A stretch of DNA of 64,000 nucleotides from Streptomyces violaceusniger Tu 4113 (GTDB lineage Bacteria; Actinomycetota; Actinomycetes; Streptomycetales; Streptomycetaceae), in the NCBI RefSeq assembly GCF_000147815.2, contig NC_015957.1, positions 2,542,001-2,606,000 of the forward strand, in the 5' to 3' direction. A program made the position numbers and the translations under genes. Under the pieces are notes generated by a model. The model saw only the letters and a program-made list of their open reading frames with translations. It had not been told where the DNA came from and made no database searches. Numbering within the stretch: the first letter of the stretch is position 1; each line of letters begins with the position of its first letter. Shown one piece after another: positions 1 to 7,373 of this stretch.

Positions 1-447
1 CATGGCGGCGTAGTCGGAGTCGCGCACCGCCACGATGCCGCCCGGCGCGCACACCCGGCGCATCTCGCGCAGCGCCCCCACCGGGTCGCCGACGTGCTGC
101 AGCACCTGATGGGCGTGGACCACGCAGAAGGAGTCGTCGGGGTAGTCCAGTGCGTGGACGTCGGCGACCGCGAAGGACACGTTCGTCAGCCCGCGCTCCT
201 CGGCCACCGAGCGGGCCCGCTCCAGGATGGAGTCCGCGGCGTCGACGCCCGTGACCTGCCCCTGGGGGACCAGTTCGGCCAGGTCGGCGGTGATGGTGCC
301 GGGGCCGCAGCCGATGTCCAGGATCCGCATATGGGGCCGGAGATGGCCGGTGAGATACGCGGCGGAGTTGGCCGCCGTGCGCCAGGTGTGCGAGCGCAGC
401 ACCGACTCATGGTGGCCGTGGGTGTAGACGGCGGCGTCCTTCGACAT
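1..447 (-). CDS. Class I SAM-dependent methyltransferase, C-terminus beyond the window
   Basis: The visible N-terminal 149 residues form a UbiE/ArsM-like Rossmann methyltransferase. SAM motif I is ILDIGCGPGTITADLAEL near residues 42-60. It is followed by an acidic motif (GVDAAD) and a post-II segment resembling HQVLQHVGDP. The start is the ATG at 447, preceded by a GGGGGAG ribosome site. Substrate cannot be told from the sequence; the fold covers quinone, arsenite and small-molecule methylation. The gene runs off the left edge. Upstream lie a short perfect inverted repeat and an IS30-type remnant. Confidence 0.8.
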   Translation of the reverse strand, partial: MSKDAAVYTHGHHESVLRSHTWRTAANSAAYLTGHLRPHMRILDIGCGPGTITADLAELVPQGQVTGVDAADSILERARSVAEERGLTNVSFAVADVHALDYPDDSFCVVHAHQVLQHVGDPVGALREMRRVCAPGGIVAVRDSDYAAM

Positions 448-500
448 GGCGGAACTCCCCCTTCGGGACCGGTGAGCGGGTGGCTCCACGATAGAAGGCG

Positions 501-515
501 TCTCGCATCACGAGA
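501..515. promoter_or_regulatory. Small inverted repeat upstream of the methyltransferase
   Basis: TCTCG and CGAGA are perfect 5-bp arms around a 5-bp centre, 54 bases upstream of the methyltransferase ATG. A second similar half (GTCTCACTATG) follows at 522-532. It could be a regulator site, but no regulator is identified. Confidence 0.25.
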
Positions 516-534
516 AGAACCGTCTCACTATGCA

Positions 535-1119
535 AGCAGTGTGGGTCACGTGCATCTCCGGCCGGTCGGGGAACTTCTGCCGCAGAGCCTGGCATATCTG
601 CTCCGGGCTCCACTTCTCGTCCAGCATCGCCTGGACAGCGTCCCGCAGCCCGGGAGCTTCGTTGATCTTGCGGGGCTTGGGGCGGGGGCGGCGGGCGTCC
701 GCGCGAGCCTGGGCCGCGTGCGGGCGGTAGTGCCATGTGCCGCGAGTGCCCATGGTGCGGTTGCGGCGGACTTCCCGGCTGACCGTGGACGGGCTGCGGC
801 CCAGTTCGGCGGCGATCGCGCGGATCGTGGCCTTCTCCCGCAGCCGGTCCGCGATGTGAATGCGGTCTGCCTCAGGCAAGTACCGGGACGGCCCGGAAGG
901 CGCTGCCACCGCGTTGACCGGTGGCAGCGCCTTCCGGTTTCCGTATGCGTGACGCCCGTTGCGCCACTTCTGGCCGGTCCGTTCGTCGATCCCGACGATC
1001 CGGCACGCTTCCCGGTTGCTCACGCCCTGCTGCATGAGCCGGGAGTATGCCTCCCGCTCCCGGGTCAGCTTCTTCCTACCCTGAGGCTTCGTCCGGTCCT
1101 TACGGATCTCGAAGTCCAT
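535..1119 (-). pseudogene. IS30-family transposase, 3'-truncated remnant
   Basis: Roughly 195 residues remain of a protein that is normally about 380-460 residues. The N-terminal helix-turn-helix regions are intact (SNREACRIVGIDERTGQKW; then RAIAAELGRSPSTVSREV, typical of IS30). Similarity stops at PEMHVTH, where the family continues HETIYQAL. The last dozen codons are foreign sequence shared with the methyltransferase upstream region, so the whole DDE catalytic domain is gone. The ATG at 1119 has an AGGGG site. The possible terminal repeat TTGCAACACCCC lies just upstream, near 1133-1144. It cannot be active. Confidence 0.85.
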
Positions 1120-1204
1120 CGCATCCCCTGAACTGGGGTGTTGCAACGACTCCTAGAACCCAAGGGACCCCCACCGCCCCTTCGGCGGAACGTGCTGCGG
1201 GAAT

Positions 1205-1588
1205 TCAGGGCGGCTCGGCCACATCGCCCAGGCTGATCACGCCCAGTGGACGCCCCGCCTCGACGACCGGAAGCCGCCCGACCGCATATCTCCGCATCAG
1301 CGCGGCCGCCTCGGCCACCTCCTCGTCCGGCCCGATGGTCACCGGGTCCGGAGTGCACACGGCGTGGCAGGTGACGGCGAGGGGGTCGATGCCCTCGGCG
1401 ACAGCGCGGAGGGTGATGTCGCGGTCGGTGAGCACACCGAGCAGCTCCCCGTCGCTGGCGACCAGCACATCGCCGATGCCCTGTGCGCGCATCAGTTGAG
1501 CTGCTTCCACCAGCGAGGCATCGGGGTGCACCCAGATCACGGGCCGCGTCATGACTTCCCGCACATAGCGAGGTGGGTCCTGGGACAT
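1205..1588 (-). CDS. CBS-domain-pair protein
   Basis: 127 residues with two tandem CBS motifs: VREVMTRPVIWVHPDASLVEAAQLM near residues 9-33, ending in GVLTDRDITLRAVAEG, and a second copy ending in RLPVVEAGRPLGVISLGD. Stand-alone CBS pairs in actinobacteria usually bind adenylate nucleotides and are tied to stress or dormancy. The protein stops right after LGDVAEPP. Relatives often carry a further 15-20 residues, and the IS30 remnant lies just beyond, so the tail may have been lost. The ATG is preceded by GGGGAGG, and a SigB-like promoter lies 39-64 bases upstream. Confidence 0.85.
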   Translation of the reverse strand: MSQDPPRYVREVMTRPVIWVHPDASLVEAAQLMRAQGIGDVLVASDGELLGVLTDRDITLRAVAEGIDPLAVTCHAVCTPDPVTIGPDEEVAEAAALMRRYAVGRLPVVEAGRPLGVISLGDVAEPP

Positions 1589-1626
1589 CTGTCCACCTCC
1601 CCTTCGTGGGTGATGTGCTGCCCGCA

Positions 1627-1652
1627 GTACCCGCGCGGGGCGGGGGCTATGC
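1627..1652 (-). promoter_or_regulatory. Putative SigB-type promoter of the CBS gene
   Basis: On the minus strand GCAT is followed after 16 bases by GGGTAC. This fits the Streptomyces SigB-type consensus (GNNT, 14-16 bases, GGGTAY) with a perfect -10. Confidence 0.5.
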
Positions 1653-1720
1653 GTGCCGGTGTGCGCCGTCCCTCGGTGTGTCGCCGTCGCTCCATGTCTT
1701 ACGACGGTCTTGCGAGGGTC

Positions 1721-2104
1721 TTACGAGGCCGGGCGCAGCCCCAGCGCCGAGACCACCTCCTGCACCGTGTGGAACGTCCGGTCCGCGGGCAGTTCCTCGG
1801 CCAGAGCGATCAGACCATCCGGTGTGTGCCGTTCCTCCAGGACGCGCAACAGCTCCTCACGATCGGCGGGGAACGACGTACGTCCCAGCCGGCGCGCGAA
1901 CTCGAACCGCACCGTCTCGGCCTCACCGGTCGTCCCGCGGGCCGGGATCGGCCCCTGGGTCACGTCCGGGTCGTCGTCGGCGGCCGGCTCCGGGTCGTGC
2001 CATTCCTCGGCACGGGTCGGGTGCCCGGAGCGGATCAGCCCCTGGAGCTCGTGCTTCATCTCGTCGTCCTTGTGGACGCTCAGCCGGTCGCTGCCTCGCT
2101 GCAT
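1721..2104 (-). CDS. DUF2795-domain protein
   Basis: 127 residues. The C-terminal 50 residues (FPADREELLRVLEERHTP to LPADRTFHTVQEVVSALG) match DUF2795, a small helical domain common in actinobacteria and of unknown function. The first 60 residues are acidic and low in complexity. The ATG at 2104 is chosen because GAAGGGG lies six bases upstream. A second in-frame ATG at 2059 (MKHELQGLIRSG) also matches the family start. Neighbouring genes are stress-type. Confidence 0.75.
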   Translation of the reverse strand: MQRGSDRLSVHKDDEMKHELQGLIRSGHPTRAEEWHDPEPAADDDPDVTQGPIPARGTTGEAETVRFEFARRLGRTSFPADREELLRVLEERHTPDGLIALAEELPADRTFHTVQEVVSALGLRPAS

Positions 2105-2142
2105 GTCGGTCCCCTTCCTCAGCGGGTCCGTATGTGTCTCCC

Positions 2143-2206
2143 GGGATGGTCGTCTTCCGGGATGGTCGTCTTCCGAGGTGGTCGTCTTCGGGGATGGTCA
2201 GTCCGT
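2143..2206. repeat. Four 16-bp tandem repeats
   Basis: Units at 2143-2158, 2159-2174, 2175-2190 and 2191-2206 follow GGGATGGTCGTCTTCC. The first two are identical; the last two carry three and five changes. They lie between the DUF2795 gene and the decayed gene next to it, overlapping the end of that gene's second frame. Confidence 0.85.
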
Positions 2207-2682
2207 GCGGATCAGCGCGTCGTCGGCGCGGGCCGGGGACGGCCGGGCGTCGCCCAGATGCTGGACATCGGTGCGATGCGAGGCCGGCTGGTCCGGTTGG
2301 TGCCCACCCATACCTCGCGGTAGAGATCGGGCTCTTTGGGGCGTATCAGCAACGAGCCTATGCGGTGTTCGCGCGCCGCGTCGACCAGGGCCGGAACTCC
2401 TTCGGCTGCCTCCAGGTGCCCGTCCGAGGGGATCCGGCCGGCCGGGAACCGCTCCATCGCCGCCGCGCCGCGCTCCCGCGCATGCCGGGCGCGGGCGCCG
2501 TCGACCTCCTGGTCCAGCGGCCGGGCGGCGTGGGTGCCGGGCGAGGCAGAACCGGGGGCACGGCCCCCGCGCGCGGTCTCCACCGCCGCCGAGCGCAACG
2601 CCTTGGGCAGCCGATCGAGGACCCCGCGCCGCTCGCGCGGGTCCCCGGCACGCACCACCGGATCCGGATGTTCGAGTCGCAT
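2198..2682 (-). pseudogene. Frameshifted eRF1-like (baeRF/Rv2629-type) gene remnant
   Basis: From the ATG at 2682 (GGAGG ribosome site) one frame reads DPVVRAGDPRERR and later HRIGSLLIRPKEPDLYREVW followed by VGT. It then loses similarity. The neighbouring frame carries on with DQPASHRTDVQHLGDARP and RADDALIRTD, ending at 2198. That order (a REVWVG strand, then an ADDALIR helix) resembles the C-terminal part of bacterial eRF1-like proteins such as Rv2629. I infer a frameshift near 2295. The N-terminal domain is also too short. The family assignment is from motif memory only. Confidence 0.5.
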
Positions 2683-2936
2683 GTACTCCCTCCAGCTTTC
2701 GCGTCCCCCACGCGTACCCGTCGCGATGGCATCGACACCAGGTTGCCGGGCGCGTTTGAGGCCCCCGGGGGCGGGGACCCGTCGTGCGGCCGAGCGGCCC
2801 GCAGGGAGTGAGGAGCGGCGTCGGACGTGGGACATCAGGGGCCGCGTTCGACGCCGTGCCCCCGTCTTGCCCTGCCCTGCGGATGTGCCCGCGTATCCGT
2901 GTTCCGTCCCGCGTCCCGCCCGTATGGGCTGGGACT

Positions 2937-2961
2937 GTTAACGAGGCCGGGGCACGGGTAC
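2937..2961 (+). promoter_or_regulatory. Putative SigB-type promoter of the holin-like gene
   Basis: GTTA, 15 bases, GGGTAC: a perfect -10 for the SigB class. The ATG at 2972 begins only 10 bases after the -10 and has no Shine-Dalgarno sequence, so the transcript is probably leaderless or nearly so. Confidence 0.55.
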
Positions 2962-2971
2962 CCGGCGGCGC

Positions 2972-3484
2972 ATGACTGATAAATCGGGCTACCCGAAGGC
3001 GGGCATACCCTCGGCCGGGGACCTGGCGGAGCCGGTCGCACGGGCCGTCCGCGATGAAGTCCGCAGGGAGCTGCGGGAGCAGTCCGGACGGCGCGCGGTC
3101 CGGCTCTACGGTGGCGCGGCGGCGGCCGCGCTCTACGCGGGGGGTGCGCTGACGGCGTGCCTGGTGCTGCTCTTCGCCCTCGCGCTTCCGGCGTGGGCGG
3201 CGGCGCTGATCGTTTTCGCGCTGTTGCTGGTGGCGGCGGGGTGGCTGAAGAACTCCGCGGCGCAGGCGTCGGGGCCGGGGACGACCGCGCCTTCGGCGCC
3301 CTCGGGGCCTGCCCCGCCTATGGGCCCTTCGGGCCCCGCCGCTCCTTCGGGGCCCGCCAGCCCATCCGGACCCGCTGGACCCGCCGGGCCCGCCGGGCCC
3401 GCCGGGCCCTCCGCGCCTCCCACGCCGCCGGCGCCGGGGTCCGGGGTGCCTCCTCAGCCCCCGCAGCCTCCTCGGACGGGGTGA
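2972..3484 (+). CDS. Holin-X/DUF1469-like membrane protein with collagen-like tail
   Basis: 170 residues. An amphipathic N-terminus (VARAVRDEVRRELREQSGRR) precedes two membrane helices near residues 47-70 and 74-90, the usual layout of actinobacterial Holin-X proteins (superfamily III). Residues 98-170 are a Gly-Pro-Ala/Ser tail with collagen-like triplets (SGPAGPAGPAGPAGP), cytoplasmic or exported depending on topology. No phage genes are nearby, so a membrane or envelope stress role is more likely than lysis. The SigB-like promoter immediately upstream supports this. Six bases separate it from the next gene. Confidence 0.7.
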   Translation: MTDKSGYPKAGIPSAGDLAEPVARAVRDEVRRELREQSGRRAVRLYGGAAAAALYAGGALTACLVLLFALALPAWAAALIVFALLLVAAGWLKNSAAQASGPGTTAPSAPSGPAPPMGPSGPAAPSGPASPSGPAGPAGPAGPAGPSAPPTPPAPGSGVPPQPPQPPRTG

Positions 3485-3490
3485 TCGCCC

Positions 3491-4066
3491 ATGGCGGAGA
3501 ATCCGCTGCTGGCCAGGCACTGCGAGGCGCTGGACCTCTTCACCGAACGGGTGCACGCGATCCGTCCCCACCAGTGGGACGACCCGACGCCCTGCACCGA
3601 ATGGACCGTACGCGATCTGGTGAACCATCTCGCGGTCGAGCAGATGTGGGTGCCGCCGCTGGTCCGGGAAGGGGCGAGCGTCGCCGACCAGAGCAATGCG
3701 CTGGAGGGCGATCTGCTCGGTGACGACCCGGTCGCCACGTGGGACGTGGTGGTCGCCGCGGCGCGGGACGCCTTCCGCGAGCCGGGGGCCCTGGACCGGA
3801 TGGTCGAGCTCTCGTACGGGGAGAGCCCCGCCACGCATTACTGCGCCCAGATGACGGCTGACGCGGCCGTGCACGCGTGGGATCTGTCGCGGGCCATTGG
3901 GGCGGAGGAGCGCATTCCGAAGCCGCTGGTGGACTTTTCGGTGCGGGAGGTCGCGCCGTATGCGGCGGACTTGGAGGAGAGCGGGCTTTTTGCGGCGCCC
4001 GTGGAGCCGCCGCCGGGGGCGGATGCGCAGACCCGGCTCCTGGCCCTGCTCGGCCGCGAGCCGTAG
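3491..4066 (+). CDS. TIGR03086-type DinB-fold metal-binding protein
   Basis: 191 residues of the mycothiol-dependent maleylpyruvate isomerase/DinB superfamily. Seen: WTVRDLVNHLAVEQMW near residues 38-53 (metal His) and DAAVHAWDLSRAIG near 123-136 (second metal His). The family coordinates a divalent metal in a four-helix bundle and includes mycothiol-dependent transferases; the substrate here is unknown. It begins six bases after the holin-like stop, so the two are probably cotranscribed. Confidence 0.8.
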   Translation: MAENPLLARHCEALDLFTERVHAIRPHQWDDPTPCTEWTVRDLVNHLAVEQMWVPPLVREGASVADQSNALEGDLLGDDPVATWDVVVAAARDAFREPGALDRMVELSYGESPATHYCAQMTADAAVHAWDLSRAIGAEERIPKPLVDFSVREVAPYAADLEESGLFAAPVEPPPGADAQTRLLALLGREP

Positions 4067-4600
4067 GCAGGTTTCCCCCACCCCGCCCCTTCCCGAAACG
4101 AGGGGGCTCCGCCCCCTCGACCCCCGCCCGGGGCTCCGCCCCGGACCCCGCTCCTCAAACGCCGGAGAGGCTGGAATAGCGGCACATCGCCCCCAGCCCC
4201 AGCGCACGTACCTCCGGGGTGCCCCTGCCCTGGCCGAGGCCGGGGACCCGACCCACGAGCGCGACCCGGGTCTTGGCGGAGGCCGACGGCCCGGCCCCCG
4301 CGCTCCGGGCTCCCGCGCTCCGGCGGGCCGACGGCTCCCCGCGTTCCGGCGTGCCGGCCCCCACGCTCCGGCGGGCCGACGGGCGGGCCCCCGCGCCCCG
4401 ACGGGCCGACCCCCGCGCCCCGACGGGCCGAAGAAGGGCCCCGGGGCGTGCCCGACGCGCGAACGCGGGCCAAGGTCGGGGGCGAGGGAAGCTGGGCGGG
4501 ACGGCAGAAGACATGCGGGGGTGGGGGTGTGAGCGGAGAGACGTTCCGCTCGCACCCCCACCCCGCCCGATGACCGGCGGCCCACCGCGCCCCGCGGAAT
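4067..4600. other. 534-bp intergenic region with two hairpins and degenerate repeats
   Basis: Two tight perfect hairpins lie just after the upstream gene: GAGGGGGC-tcc-GCCCCCTC (4100-4118) and CCGGGGC-tcc-GCCCCGG (4128-4144). They are followed by CTCAAACGCCGGAG. This block is a dispersed intergenic sequence familiar from many Streptomyces genomes and probably ends transcription. From about 4270 to 4440 a degenerate unit of about 21 bp (CGCTCCGGCGGGCCGAC-like) recurs. The open frames crossing this stretch look like shadow frames. Confidence 0.6.
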
Positions 4601-6700
4601 TCAGCAGCGGACCCGCGGGCGGTCCCAGTGCCGGTGGGCCGCTATCGCTTCGGTGAAGGCCCTGGTGAATTCTTCGCTCGCCGTGCCCGTCGTCGTGTCC
4701 GTGACCACGCCGCGGTCGGCGCAGACGTGGCCGTGGCCGGAGGCGATGTGGAGGCCCTCCGGGTCGAGGGAGGAGAGGATGCCGACGCCCGAGCCCAGTG
4801 CGCCGATGGGTTTGCCGTGGCGGTAGGCGTCGCGGACGAAGCGCATGGCCGCGCTGTCGGAGGCCAGGTCGGGGGTGCCGGGGGGGCCTCCGGGGAGGAG
4901 GACGGCGTCGTAGAGGACGGAGGCGACCGTGGGGAGGGCGCGGTCGACCGCGTAGCCGTTGCCGTCGGCGCCGACCACCTTGCCGTCGTGCGGGGCGAGG
5001 GCCTCGACGACGGCGCCCTGGGCGGTGAGCGCCTCCTGGGCCTGGGTGAGCTGGGCGGTGTCCACCCCGTCCGTGACCAGTACCGCGATCTGGCGGGTGC
5101 GGATCGAGCCGTCGCCCTGGAGGTTCTCCAGGCTCAGCGCGGGCGAGGCTTGCGGCTTGTGGGTGTTGGCGCCCGGCTCCGGCATCGCCACGCCGATGCC
5201 CTGGGCCACCTGCGAGGCCAGGCCGTAGTCGACCCGGGCCAACTGCTCGACCGTGCGCTCGCGCACATGCACCGCCTCGACCTTGCCCAGCTCGAAGCGG
5301 AAGGCGTCCACGATATGGCGCTTCTCCCAGTCGCTCATGCTGTTCCAGAACAGCGCGGCCTGGCTGTAGAAGTCCTTGAAGGACTCGCTCCGCTTGCGGA
5401 TCTTGTGGCCCTCGACCCGCTCCGCGTAATGGGAGAAGGCATAGCCGTCCGCGCCCGCGAGGGCCGGGCAGCCGCCGCCGAGTGAGTTGGGGGAGTAGTT
5501 GGTGCCCTTGTGGATCATGGTCTGGTGGTAGCCGTCCCGGTGGTTGGTCCGGGCCGGGGTGACCGGCTGGTTGACCGGGAGCTGGGAGAAGTTGGGGCCG
5601 CCCAGCCGGATGAGCTGGGTGTCCAGATACGAGAAGTTCCGGGCCTGCAGCAGCGGGTCGTTGGTGAAGTCGATACCGGGGACGACGTTCGCCGTGTGGA
5701 AGGCCACCTGCTCGGTCTCCGCGAAGAAGTTGTCCGGGTTGCGGTTCAGGACCATGTGGCCGATCGGCCGCACCGGTACCTGCTCCTCCGGAATGATCTT
5801 CGTGGCGTCGAGCAGATCGAAGTCGAAGTTGAACTCGTCCTCCTCCGGGATCAACTGCACCCCCAGCTCGTACTCGGGGTACTGACCCGCCTCGATCGCC
5901 TGCCACAGATCGCGCCGGTTGAAGTCCGGGTCGCGGCCCGCGGCCTCCTGCGCCTCGTCCCACACCAGCGAGTGGACGCCCAGCTTCGGCTTCCAGTGGA
6001 ACTTCACGAAGGTGCCGCGCCCCTGCGCGTCCACGAAGCGGAAGGTGTGCACCCCGAAGCCCTGCATCATCCGGAAGCTGCGCGGAATGGCCCGGTCCGA
6101 CATCAGCCACATCATCATGTGCATCGTCTCGGGCTGCAGGGAGACGAAGTCCCACAGAGTGTCATGGGCGGAGGCGCCGGTCGGGATGTCGTTGTGCGGC
6201 TCCGGCTTGAGCGCGTGCACGAAGTCGGGGAACTTGATCCCGTCCTGGATGAAGAAGACCGGCATGTTGTTGCCGACCAGGTCGTAGTTGCCCTCCGAGG
6301 TGTAGAACTTCGTCGCGAAGCCCCGCACGTCCCGCACCGTGTCCGCCGAGCCCCGGGGCCCCTGCACGGTGGAGAACCGTACGAAGACCGGGGTGCGCAC
6401 GGACGGGTCCTGGAGGAACGCGGCGCGGGTGAACTCCGCGCAGGACTCGTACGGCTCGAAGTAGCCGTACGCGCCCGCGCCCCGCGCGTGCACCACCCGC
6501 TCCGGGATGCGCTCATGGTCGAAGTGGGTGATCTTCTCGCGGAAGTGGAAGTCCTCCATCAGCGTCGGGCCGCGTTCGCCCACGGTGAGGGAGTCATCGG
6601 TGTGGTCGACCGCCACGCCCTGGTCGGTGGTCAGCGGTCCTTCGGCGGGGTCGGGGGCGCGGTACTGGTCGCGCTGCCGCTCCTTGCGGTCCTCCGTCAT
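4601..6700 (-). CDS. katE: Large-subunit catalase (HPII/KatE type)
   Basis: 699 residues, the size of large-subunit clade catalases. The catalytic His is H71 ([11 protein letters not shown]), the active-site Asn lies in [14 protein letters not shown] near 144, and the proximal haem Tyr is Y358 in [14 protein letters not shown]. Residues from about 536 form the C-terminal glutamine-amidotransferase-like flavodoxin domain typical of HPII ([22 protein letters not shown]). It breaks down hydrogen peroxide in the cytoplasm. Its ATG overlaps the stop of the DJ-1/PfpI gene by four bases (ATGA), so the two are translationally coupled. Confidence 0.95.
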   Translation of the reverse strand: MTEDRKERQRDQYRAPDPAEGPLTTDQGVAVDHTDDSLTVGERGPTLMEDFHFREKITHFDHERIPERVVHARGAGAYGYFEPYESCAEFTRAAFLQDPSVRTPVFVRFSTVQGPRGSADTVRDVRGFATKFYTSEGNYDLVGNNMPVFFIQDGIKFPDFVHALKPEPHNDIPTGASAHDTLWDFVSLQPETMHMMMWLMSDRAIPRSFRMMQGFGVHTFRFVDAQGRGTFVKFHWKPKLGVHSLVWDEAQEAAGRDPDFNRRDLWQAIEAGQYPEYELGVQLIPEEDEFNFDFDLLDATKIIPEEQVPVRPIGHMVLNRNPDNFFAETEQVAFHTANVVPGIDFTNDPLLQARNFSYLDTQLIRLGGPNFSQLPVNQPVTPARTNHRDGYHQTMIHKGTNYSPNSLGGGCPALAGADGYAFSHYAERVEGHKIRKRSESFKDFYSQAALFWNSMSDWEKRHIVDAFRFELGKVEAVHVRERTVEQLARVDYGLASQVAQGIGVAMPEPGANTHKPQASPALSLENLQGDGSIRTRQIAVLVTDGVDTAQLTQAQEALTAQGAVVEALAPHDGKVVGADGNGYAVDRALPTVASVLYDAVLLPGGPPGTPDLASDSAAMRFVRDAYRHGKPIGALGSGVGILSSLDPEGLHIASGHGHVCADRGVVTDTTTGTASEEFTRAFTEAIAAHRHWDRPRVRC

Positions 6701-7251
6701 GACGCCGATCCCTTCGTCGCCTTCGCGAACTCCTCCAGGAACGCCTCACGGAACGCCTTGAGATCATCGGGCTTACGGCTGGTGATCAGGGTGTTGGGGC
6801 CGCTGGTGCAGACCTTGACCTGCTCGTCCACCCAGGTCCCGCCGGCGTTGGTGATGTCGGTGCGCAGACTCGGCCAGGAGGTCAGGGTGCGGCCGCGCAC
6901 CACATCGGCCTCCACCAGCGTCCACGGCGCGTGACAGATCGCGGCCACCGGCTTCCCCGCGTCGAAGAAGCCCTTGGCGAAGGCGACGGCTTTGTCGTTC
7001 AGGCGCAGGAAGTCGGGGTTGGCGACCCCGCCGGGCAGCACCAGGGCGTCGTACTCCTCGACCGTGGCGTCCTTGACCACCTGGTCGACCTCGAAGGTGT
7101 CCGCCTTGTCGAGGTGGTTGAACGCCTGGACGCGGCCGGGCTTGGTGGACACCAGACGAGGGGTGCCCCCGGCATCCCGGACCGCCTGCCAGGGGTCGGT
7201 CAGCTCGATTTGTTCCACGCCTTCAGGGGCGACGAGAAAGGCGACCTTCAT
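6697..7251 (-). CDS. DJ-1/PfpI family protein (general stress protein 18 / deglycase-like)
   Basis: About 184 residues from MKVAFLVAPEGVEQIELTDP. The nucleophile elbow AAICHAPWTL places the reactive Cys near residue 106 with the following His; VLPGG near 71-75 supplies the oxyanion segment. The family includes proteases, glyoxalases and protein or nucleotide deglycases. I chose the ATG at 7251, ten bases after AAGGA; a GTG three codons earlier sits too close to it. The end overlaps katE by four bases, and the fold matches the C-terminal domain of that catalase. Confidence 0.85.
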   Translation of the reverse strand: MKVAFLVAPEGVEQIELTDPWQAVRDAGGTPRLVSTKPGRVQAFNHLDKADTFEVDQVVKDATVEEYDALVLPGGVANPDFLRLNDKAVAFAKGFFDAGKPVAAICHAPWTLVEADVVRGRTLTSWPSLRTDITNAGGTWVDEQVKVCTSGPNTLITSRKPDDLKAFREAFLEEFAKATKGSAS

Positions 7252-7301
7252 GCTGCTCACGTCCTTCCGGTCCGGGTAATCGCGTCCGTCCGGTGCGGCG
7301 G

Positions 7302-7327
7302 GTAGCCAGCGCGGACGGGGTCGAAAC
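7302..7327 (-). promoter_or_regulatory. Putative SigB-type promoter of the PfpI-katE operon
   Basis: Minus strand: GTTT, 16 bases, GGCTAC (one mismatch to GGGTAC), about 50 bases upstream of the PfpI start. Confidence 0.45.
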
Positions 7328-7373
7328 GGATACCTCAGGGGCTACGGGTGGCCATGGGTACGTGCCCGGTACG

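Noticed and set aside
2972..3484. Prophage lysis cassette suggested by the holin-like gene
   Set aside because: No endolysin, tail or packaging genes nearby, and the promoter is stress-type; Holin-X proteins are common chromosomal genes in actinobacteria.
4155..6155. Alternative minus-strand frame over the catalase
   Set aside because: The catalase frame has the complete catalytic set; this one is its +1 shadow with Arg/Pro/Gly-rich composition.
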